A stretch of DNA of 8,484 nucleotides, taken from Gemmatimonadota bacterium (GTDB lineage: Bacteria > Gemmatimonadota > Gemmatimonadetes > Longimicrobiales > Longimicrobiaceae). Each line of letters begins with the position of its first letter. Position 1 is the first letter of the stretch. Positions 1 through 5,814 of the stretch are shown here, in pieces. A program made the position numbers and the translations under genes. A model generated the notes under the pieces. It worked only from the letters and a program-made list of their open reading frames with translations, was not told where the DNA came from and did not search any database. The stretch is from the NCBI GenBank assembly GCA_019348265.1, contig JAHWJV010000129.1:1-8484 (forward strand), in the 5' to 3' direction.

Positions 1-156
1 TACGAGATGCCGAAGAAGATCGCGGTGCTGGCGAACGAGTTCACCATCGAATCCGGGGAGCTGACCCCGAGCCTCAAGGTGAAGCGTCGCGCCGTCGAGG
101 AGCACTATCGCGACCTGATCGAGGCGCTGTACGCCGGGGCGAAGGAAGAGAGCTGA
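1..156 (+). CDS. AMP-forming long-chain acyl-CoA synthetase, C-terminal end (partial)
   Basis: The frame is open from the first base and ends at TGA 154-156, leaving 51 residues of a gene that begins upstream. The tail contains the pattern LANEFTIESGELTPSLKVKR followed by RAVEEHYRDLIEALY. This is the characteristic C-terminal end of long-chain fatty acid-CoA ligases (FadD15/FAA1-like members of the adenylate-forming family). The lysine-rich LTPSLKVKR segment belongs to the mobile C-terminal subdomain, which in this family carries the lysine that assists adenylation; which lysine that is here cannot be settled from the fragment. The enzyme activates fatty acids to acyl-CoA with ATP, in the cytosol or at the inner membrane face. 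The ATP-binding core is outside the window, so substrate length cannot be judged. The next gene starts 123 bp later, so co-transcription with the PBPs is possible but not shown. Confidence 0.85.
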   Translation, partial: YEMPKKIAVLANEFTIESGELTPSLKVKRRAVEEHYRDLIEALYAGAKEES

Positions 157-228
157 GGCGCCGGCGAGGCCGTCACCCCGCTCATCAGGCCCAGCAGGTT
201 CCCCTCGGTCTCCCGATCCCGCGGCACC

Positions 229-234
229 TATATT
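229..234 (+). promoter_or_regulatory. Possible -10 box upstream of the first PBP gene
   Basis: TATATT matches the sigma-70 -10 consensus at five of six positions and is the most AT-rich spot in the 123-bp gap. No convincing -35 hexamer is seen 16-18 bp upstream (the region reads CGGTCT). A start near 241 would give a leader of about 40 nt before the GTG at 280. This is a weak call, because one AT-rich hexamer in GC-rich DNA can occur by chance. Confidence 0.3.
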
Positions 235-279
235 TCGCGCCTGCGCTCCCCAAGACCCCATCCGTCGAGGTTCGAGAGA

Positions 280-2550
280 GTGAACAAACCGAGTTGGCTT
301 GAGCCCGCCTTCTGGCAGGAGACTGTCCGCTCAGTGAAAGCGGACGTTCGCGCCGCCCGCACGGACCGCCACAAGGCGCTCGTCCTCGCGGCACTGCTGG
401 CGGTCGGTCTCGGGTCGTGCAGCGCCGGTGTCGCCGTCGCGGCCTGGACGCGCGCCTGTGCCAGTGGCTGCCCGACCGCGGCCCAGATCGAGGGCTTCGC
501 CTCGCAGCAGGCGTCGGTGGTTTATGACGGCCGCGGCCGGATGGTCGGTCTCTATTACCGCGAGCGCCGTCAGCCGGTCGCCATCCGCTCCCTACCGCGC
601 CACGTTCCCATGGCCTTCGTCGCCATCGAAGACCGGCGCTTCTTCGACCACAACGGGATCGACCCGGTCCGGCTCGTCGCGGCCGTCCGCGACAACCTCG
701 TCGGGGGGTGGGGTGGCCCCGGCGGGAGCACGATCACCATGCAGCTCGCGCGGAACCTCTTCCCGCAGCAGCTCCCGATGAACGAAAAGACGCTGCGCCG
801 GAAGCTGGCGGAGATCCGCCTGGCGCGGCAGATCGAGGATAAATTCACCAAGCCGCAGATTCTCGAGCTCTATCTGAACCACATCTATCTGGGAGCAGGG
901 GCGTACGGGGTGGAGGCGGCGTCGCGCACGTACTTCGGAAAGACGGCCGCGCAGCTCACCGTCGTGGAGGCGGCTACGCTCGCGGCGCTTCCGAAGGCGC
1001 CGAGCTTCTACGATCCGCGCCGAAACCCGGACAGCGCCCGCGAGCGTCGCAACCTGGTGCTGCTGGAGATGGCGAACGCGGAGCTGCTGGCCGACTCCAC
1101 CTCGCGGCGCCTGCGTCGGACGCCGCTGCAGCTCGCCCCGCCGAGCGGCGCGAGCCGGGCCCCGTACTTCGTCGAGCACATCCGCCGCGAGCTGGAGGAG
1201 CGCTTCGGCGAGCTGCTGTACACGGGCGGGTTGAAGATCTACACCTCGCTCGATTCGGCGCTGCAGCGGGAGTCCGAACTGGCGCTCGAGGAGCACCTGG
1301 CTGAGGTCGAGAAGGGGACTTACGGTGGGTTCAGCCATCCGACGTACGCGGCGTTCCGGGCCGAGCACGCGGACAGCAAGACCAACTTCGCGGAGACGCC
1401 GTATCTGCAGGGCATTGCCGTCGTCCTGGAGCCGAACACCGGGGACGTGCTCGCGATGGTCGGCGGGCGAGACTTCAGGGACTCTCAGTTCAACCGCGCT
1501 ACGCAGGCGCTCCGGCAGCCCGGATCGGCCTTCAAGCCATTCGTTTACGCCGCCGCCATCGAGCGCGGGCTCTCCCCGCTCCACCACGTCTCCGACGGCC
1601 CCATCTCCATCGGCCAGTCCGACGGCACGGTCTGGTCTCCGAAGAACTACAGCGGCGAGTACGGCGGGGCCATGTCGCTGCGCCAGGGACTCCGGGAGTC
1701 TCGCAACATGGTCACGATCCGGCTCGGCATGCAGATCGGAATGGAGCCGGTGCGCAGCGTCGCACGGCGGGCGGGGCTGGAGACCCCCATCCCGGGATTC
1801 CCCTCCGTGTACATCGGCGCGGCCGCCGTATATCCGCTGCAGCTCATCGCCGGCTACGCACCCTTCGCGAACGGGGGGCTCCGCGTGACCCCCCGCTTCG
1901 TCAAACGGATCGAGGACCGGGACGGAAACGTGCTCTGGGAGCCTGCTTCGCCCCCGCGGCCCGCCTTGCCTCCCGGGCTTTCCTGGATCGTCACGGACAT
2001 GCTCCGCGAGGTGGTCGATCGCGGAACCGGCTACAATGTCCGCAACCCCGCGGTCGGCAACATTCCGTACGAGGTCCCGATCGCGGGTAAGACGGGCACG
2101 ACCAACAACGCGACGGACGTCTGGTTCGTGGGCTATACCCCCGACGTTCTGGCCGGCGTCTGGCTCGGTTTCGACCAGCCGCGATCCATCTCGTCGAGCG
2201 CGACCGGAGGCGGGCTGGCGGTGCCGGTATGGGCACGCGTTGTGCGAAAGTACTACGAGTCGAATTCGATTCCCGCCCCCTGGGAACGACCCGAAGACGC
2301 GGTGGTCCGGCACATCAACCGGTTGACCGGCAAAGCCGTCTCGGCCGACTGCCCGTACAGCGCGGGCTCTTACACGGATTACTTCGTTGTCAGCGCGGCA
2401 CCCGCACCGGGATGCGAAGCGCCCGACCCCTTCCGGGACCCGAACCCGGAGCTTCCGGGCCGACCCGTGTTCCCCGGTCAGCCGCGAGTCCCACGCGCCG
2501 AGGACTTCCTGGATTCCGTACCGTCGGGCTTTAACCGCCGGGGGCTTTGA
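280..2550 (+). CDS. Class A penicillin-binding protein (PBP1A family), first of a tandem pair
   Basis: This is a bifunctional peptidoglycan synthase of 756 residues, in the usual range for class A PBPs. It polymerises lipid II (GT51 glycosyltransferase) and cross-links stem peptides (transpeptidase). A membrane anchor spans about residues 33-56. The GT51 motifs are EDRRFFDHNG (catalytic Glu117), GGSTITMQLARNLF (149-161) and RRKLAE (second acidic residue Glu178), followed by ILELYLNHIYLGAGAYG. The transpeptidase motifs are S416-A-F-K419, S474-R-N476 and K604-T-G606, so both activities look intact. Cysteines occur only outside the catalytic domains (C47, C60, C64, C691, C712). The start is GTG 280, with GAGG at 267-270 nine bases upstream; the next in-frame ATG (residue 89) would delete the anchor. 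L44-G-S-C47 resembles a lipobox but lies within the anchor and is probably coincidental. The stop is 12 bp before a paralogous gene in the same frame. Confidence 0.96.
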   Translation: MNKPSWLEPAFWQETVRSVKADVRAARTDRHKALVLAALLAVGLGSCSAGVAVAAWTRACASGCPTAAQIEGFASQQASVVYDGRGRMVGLYYRERRQPVAIRSLPRHVPMAFVAIEDRRFFDHNGIDPVRLVAAVRDNLVGGWGGPGGSTITMQLARNLFPQQLPMNEKTLRRKLAEIRLARQIEDKFTKPQILELYLNHIYLGAGAYGVEAASRTYFGKTAAQLTVVEAATLAALPKAPSFYDPRRNPDSARERRNLVLLEMANAELLADSTSRRLRRTPLQLAPPSGASRAPYFVEHIRRELEERFGELLYTGGLKIYTSLDSALQRESELALEEHLAEVEKGTYGGFSHPTYAAFRAEHADSKTNFAETPYLQGIAVVLEPNTGDVLAMVGGRDFRDSQFNRATQALRQPGSAFKPFVYAAAIERGLSPLHHVSDGPISIGQSDGTVWSPKNYSGEYGGAMSLRQGLRESRNMVTIRLGMQIGMEPVRSVARRAGLETPIPGFPSVYIGAAAVYPLQLIAGYAPFANGGLRVTPRFVKRIEDRDGNVLWEPASPPRPALPPGLSWIVTDMLREVVDRGTGYNVRNPAVGNIPYEVPIAGKTGTTNNATDVWFVGYTPDVLAGVWLGFDQPRSISSSATGGGLAVPVWARVVRKYYESNSIPAPWERPEDAVVRHINRLTGKAVSADCPYSAGSYTDYFVVSAAPAPGCEAPDPFRDPNPELPGRPVFPGQPRVPRAEDFLDSVPSGFNRRGL

Positions 2551-2562
2551 CCGCGAGGACGG

Positions 2563-4983
2563 ATGGATCGACCGAAATTCAATACCGCCAGGGTCAAGCG
2601 CATCGCCCTCACCGCCGGCGCGGTATTCTTCGTGGTGGGCTTCGTCAGCTTCGCCTGGATCTGGTTCGCCCCGTGCTGGCTCGGCGGCTGCGCTCCGGTC
2701 TCTGACCTCGCCGAGTACCAGGCCGAGGGCTCCGAGCTCCTCGACATCGCCGGCGAGCCGATCGGCACGCTCGCCACGGTGAACCGGCGGGTCGTCCCTC
2801 TCGATTCACTCCCCCCTCATCTCGCTCAGGCCTTCGTCGCCGTCGAGGATCGTCGCTTCTACGATCACGGCGGCGTCGACATTCGCCGGGTGCTCGGCTC
2901 GCTCGTGAGCAACGTCAAGGCGGGCGGCGTCGCCGAGGGCGGGAGCACCATCACGATGCAGCTCGCCCGCAACCTCTTCCCCCAGTGGCTTCCGTACACC
3001 GACCGCACCATGCGGCGCAAGGTGATGGAAGCACGCGTCGCACGGCAGATCGAGCGCGCGTTCTCGAAGGAGAAGATCCTCGAGCTGTACGTCAACCACA
3101 TCTACCTCGGCAACGGCGCGTACGGCGTCGAGGCCGCGTCGGAGACTTACTTCGGCAAGCCGGCATCGAAGCTCACTCTGGAAGAGGCCGCGACGCTCGG
3201 CGGTCTACCCAAGGCGCCCTCCGATCTCGACCCGACCGAGAACCCGGAAGGTGCCGTAGAGCGCCGCAACCTGGTCCTCGCGCAGATGGCCGACGCCGGG
3301 TTCATCACCGCGGCGCAGGCGAAGCAGGCGACCGATTCGCCTCTGAAGCTGGCCGAAGGGAAGGCCGCCGACGCGACGGGGCAGCCGGGCTCGTACTTCA
3401 TCGAGCGGGTCCGCCGCGAGATGCAGGAGATGGCCGGGAACCAGTTCTACACGGCCGGGCTGAAGATCTACACGACGCTCGATACCGAAGCGCAGCGTGC
3501 CGCCGAGGAGGAGCTCGCCCGGCAGCTGGACGCGGTCGAAGCCGGGCGCTTCGGATCCTTCCGCCACCCCACCTATCCCGAGGCGCGGGGCGACACCGAG
3601 AAGAGCGGTGAGACGCCGTACCTCCAGGGCGCCGTCGTCGTCATGGACGCGCAGAACGGCGAGGTAAGGGCGGTGGTCGGCGGCCGCGACTTCGACGACT
3701 CGAAGTTCAATCGCGCGCTCCAGGCGCAGCGCCAGCCCGGCTCCGCCTTCAAGCCGTTCGTCTACCTGACGGCACTCCAGGTGTACGGCACTCCGGCCCA
3801 CCAGGTACAGGACGCGCCACTCAAGATGGTCCTGTCCGACGGTCAGACGTGGGAGCCCAAGAACTACACGGGCGACTACGAGGGGACCATGACGCTGCGC
3901 GAGGCGCTCACCCGCTCGAAGAACACGGTGACGGTGCGGGTTGCGCAGGACGTCGGGATGGACGCGGTGATCGAGACCGCGCACGACCTCGGGATTTCCA
4001 CGGAGATCCCTAACGTTCCGGCGACCTCGCTCGGCGCGGCGGAGGTTCGCCCGATCGATCTCGTGCAGTCGTACGCCGCCTTCGCCAACGGGGGGTTCCG
4101 CGTCGAGCCGCACTTCATCCGCAAGATCGTGGACCGCCACGGGCGGACGGTCTGGGAGGCCGCGGGCCAGCAGAGTAGGGTGGTGGATGAGAACGCCGCG
4201 TTCGTGCTCACGAGCATGCTCCAGGACGTGGTGGACCGTGGAACGGGAACCGCGGTGCGCGCGGTCGGGTTCACCGGCCCGGCAGCCGGAAAGACCGGGA
4301 CCACCAACTCGGCGACGGACGTCTGGTTCGTCGGGTACACGCCGGAGCTGGTGGCCGGCATCTGGATGGGTTTCGACGACCCGAAGACCATCGTGGCGGG
4401 CGCGTCCGGCGGCACCCTGGCTGCTCCCGCCTGGGGGCGGCTGATGCGCCGCATCTACGCGAACCGGCCGATGCCTTCCGCGTGGTCGCCGCCGAGCGGG
4501 CTGTCCACCGCGCAGGTGGCGATGGGAACGGGCTCCGCCGTCACGCCGGCCTGTCCGGCCGCCGGGCCCACGTACACCGAGTACTTCATGCGCGGCGGCC
4601 CGACCGAGACTTGCGCGCTCACCAATCCGTACGCGTACAACCTGCCGACGGACAGCTCGTGGATCGACGAGGAATGGGCTCTGGACCCCGCGTACACTGA
4701 CACCTTGCCGATCGACTCCGAGGTGGCGCCGGGCGTGGACTGGCCCGAGCTCGAGGCGCTCCGCCGCCGCATTCGCCTCGGCCAGGGTGGCGCGGCGGCT
4801 CCGCCGTCGGCCTCACCGGCGCCCAGGCCGGGCTCGCGTGGAGGAGCGGCCATACCCGTTCCGACGCCACCGCTCCCATCCGCGCCTCCCGCCGCGGCCG
4901 AGCCTCCGGACGACGGGCTCCCGGGAGCCCCGGTGGGAGACGCCCCCGCAGCCGCCCCCGCCGACACCGCCGGCGGCCTCTAG
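2563..4983 (+). CDS. Class A penicillin-binding protein (PBP1A family), second of a tandem pair
   Basis: This is a second bifunctional peptidoglycan synthase, 806 residues, clearly paralogous to the gene before it. A short cytoplasmic tail is followed by a membrane anchor at about 15-36. The GT51 motifs are EDRRFYDHGG (catalytic Glu95), GGSTITMQLARNLF (127-139) and RRKVME (Glu156), then ILELYVNHIYLGNGAYG. The transpeptidase motifs are S394-A-F-K397, S452-K-N454 and K577-T-G579, all intact. The four cysteines form two pairs outside the catalytic domains: C38/C43 just after the anchor, and C664/C684 after the transpeptidase domain. Residues about 741-806 are a Pro/Ala/Gly-rich low-complexity tail, probably disordered, which the first PBP lacks at this length. 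ATG 2563 is bounded by the previous TGA only five codons upstream in the same frame. GAGGA at 2555-2559 is a Shine-Dalgarno candidate with a short 3-nt spacer. The arrangement suggests translational coupling to the first PBP. Confidence 0.96.
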   Translation: MDRPKFNTARVKRIALTAGAVFFVVGFVSFAWIWFAPCWLGGCAPVSDLAEYQAEGSELLDIAGEPIGTLATVNRRVVPLDSLPPHLAQAFVAVEDRRFYDHGGVDIRRVLGSLVSNVKAGGVAEGGSTITMQLARNLFPQWLPYTDRTMRRKVMEARVARQIERAFSKEKILELYVNHIYLGNGAYGVEAASETYFGKPASKLTLEEAATLGGLPKAPSDLDPTENPEGAVERRNLVLAQMADAGFITAAQAKQATDSPLKLAEGKAADATGQPGSYFIERVRREMQEMAGNQFYTAGLKIYTTLDTEAQRAAEEELARQLDAVEAGRFGSFRHPTYPEARGDTEKSGETPYLQGAVVVMDAQNGEVRAVVGGRDFDDSKFNRALQAQRQPGSAFKPFVYLTALQVYGTPAHQVQDAPLKMVLSDGQTWEPKNYTGDYEGTMTLREALTRSKNTVTVRVAQDVGMDAVIETAHDLGISTEIPNVPATSLGAAEVRPIDLVQSYAAFANGGFRVEPHFIRKIVDRHGRTVWEAAGQQSRVVDENAAFVLTSMLQDVVDRGTGTAVRAVGFTGPAAGKTGTTNSATDVWFVGYTPELVAGIWMGFDDPKTIVAGASGGTLAAPAWGRLMRRIYANRPMPSAWSPPSGLSTAQVAMGTGSAVTPACPAAGPTYTEYFMRGGPTETCALTNPYAYNLPTDSSWIDEEWALDPAYTDTLPIDSEVAPGVDWPELEALRRRIRLGQGGAAAPPSASPAPRPGSRGGAAIPVPTPPLPSAPPAAAEPPDDGLPGAPVGDAPAAAPADTAGGL

Positions 4984-5063
4984 CGATGGGCGGGGACTGC
5001 CGGAATCGCCTTTGGTGACTTACCTTTAGCGAACATCCCGCACGTCGACCCGATCCGCACCCC

Positions 5064-5090
5064 TGAGCGCGATCTCGATGGTCGCGCTCA
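5064..5090 (+). other. Perfect 9-bp-stem hairpin upstream of the secreted protein gene
   Basis: TGAGCGCGA (5064-5072) is the exact reverse complement of TCGCGCTCA (5082-5090), with a 9-nt loop. No T-run follows, so it is a poor intrinsic terminator. It sits 81 bp after the second PBP and 17 bp before the preferred ATG 5108 of the next gene. An alternative in-frame ATG at 5078 lies in the loop. It could set the relative expression of the downstream gene or protect an mRNA end; its function is not known. Confidence 0.45.
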
Positions 5091-5107
5091 CACTCGCTCC
5101 TGATTCG

Positions 5108-5671
5108 ATGAGACACGCCTCCGTTCGCCTCGTTCTCCTGGGGGCCGCGCTCGTCGCGGCGCCGGCCGCCGCCCACGCGCAGGCGCGCCCGGAGGCGGCT
5201 ATCCGCAACGCGGCCGAGGTGGAAGCCTGGTTCGGAGAACTGCAGGATCTCCACGACAAGCTCGAGGACATCCAGACGCGGGCGCTGGCGGACGCACAGA
5301 TCAGTGCCGCTCAGACAGAGCTCGGCGCCCGGATCAAGCTGGCGATGGAGAGGGTCGATCCGACCCTGCAGAAGTCGCTCTCCCGCATGGAAGCCATGGA
5401 GGCGGAGGTGTCGTCCGCCGGGCAGCGTCGCGATGCGGCGAAGCTCCAGCAGCTCAGCGACGAGGCCGAACAGATTCAGCGTCAGTTCCTGTCCGCCCAG
5501 CAGCGCGCGCTCCAGCAGCCGGAAATCGCGGCGCTGGTCGCCGGTTTTCAGCAGAAGCTCGAGCGGAAGATGCTCGAGCTGAGCCCACGGAGCGAACGGC
5601 TGGTCGCTCGCTTCCGGGAGCTGGAGGCGAAGCTCGCCTCGCAGGCGCAGCCCGCCGCCCCGTCGCGGTAG
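5108..5671 (+). CDS. Secreted, helical coiled-coil-rich protein of unknown function
   Basis: I do not recognise a named family. Starting at ATG 5108 the product has 187 residues and begins with a classical Sec signal peptide: basic MRHASVR, a hydrophobic stretch LVLLGAALVAAPAAA, and a likely signal peptidase I site after A-H-A (residue 24). The mature part has no cysteine and few helix breakers. It is rich in Glu, Gln, Arg, Leu and Ala with heptad-like spacing, for example around ELQDLHDKLEDIQ, KLQQLSDEAEQIQRQF and FRELEAKLASQ, so it should be mostly coiled coil. The size and character recall periplasmic helical proteins such as Skp/OmpH, but no specific motif supports that. An ATG 30 bp upstream (5078) is in frame but adds ten residues before the signal peptide and lies in a hairpin loop. 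Neither start has a clear Shine-Dalgarno. It follows two PBP genes on the same strand, so an envelope role is plausible by context only. Confidence 0.75.
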   Translation: MRHASVRLVLLGAALVAAPAAAHAQARPEAAIRNAAEVEAWFGELQDLHDKLEDIQTRALADAQISAAQTELGARIKLAMERVDPTLQKSLSRMEAMEAEVSSAGQRRDAAKLQQLSDEAEQIQRQFLSAQQRALQQPEIAALVAGFQQKLERKMLELSPRSERLVARFRELEAKLASQAQPAAPSR

Positions 5672-5684
5672 CGGGTACGCGGCT

Positions 5685-5814
5685 GCCGGCTACCGCGCGG
5701 CTACGACGAGGCGCTCTCCGACCGCGGGGGCGCCTTTCTCGTGTCCGTCCTCCTCCACTCGGCAGAACGAGGCTGCGATGGTGCGGCCCGAGGTTCCCTC
5801 TAGCGGTAGCCGGC
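5685..5814. repeat. Separated 12-bp perfect inverted repeat spanning the convergent gene ends
   Basis: GCCGGCTACCGC (5685-5696) and its exact reverse complement GCGGTAGCCGGC (5803-5814) flank the gap between the converging secreted-protein and ABC genes. The right copy lies within the last codons of the ABC gene. A third partial copy, GCGGTAGC (5665-5672), overlaps the stop codon of the secreted-protein gene. With the left arm it can form a 9-bp stem (5664-5672 with 5689-5697). The repeat may reflect bidirectional termination structures or small repeat debris. It is short enough that chance in GC-rich DNA cannot be excluded. Confidence 0.4.
5708..5740 (+). terminator. Terminator-like hairpin after the PBP/secreted-protein unit
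   Basis: Bases 5708-5718 can pair with 5726-5736 over 11 positions (eight Watson-Crick pairs and three G-U pairs) around the 7-nt loop CGACCGC. The 3' arm runs into TTTCTCGT. This is a GC-rich stem followed by a short, imperfect T-stretch, 37 bp after the stop of the secreted protein and in the right orientation for it. The T-run is weak, so termination efficiency is uncertain. Confidence 0.45.

Noticed and set aside
406..420. Possible lipobox (LGSC) in the first PBP
   Set aside because: The cysteine sits inside the membrane anchor, 46 residues from the start. Class A PBPs are anchored by an uncleaved helix, and the second PBP has no equivalent.
592..2313. Long open frame (573 codons) on the minus strand
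   Set aside because: It lies wholly antisense to the first PBP gene, whose motifs are intact. The translation is Arg/Gly/Asp-rich without recognisable domains, as expected for a shadow frame in GC-rich DNA.
3205..4140. 311-codon open frame on the minus strand
   Set aside because: It is antisense to the second PBP transpeptidase region, with no domain signature; another GC-driven shadow.
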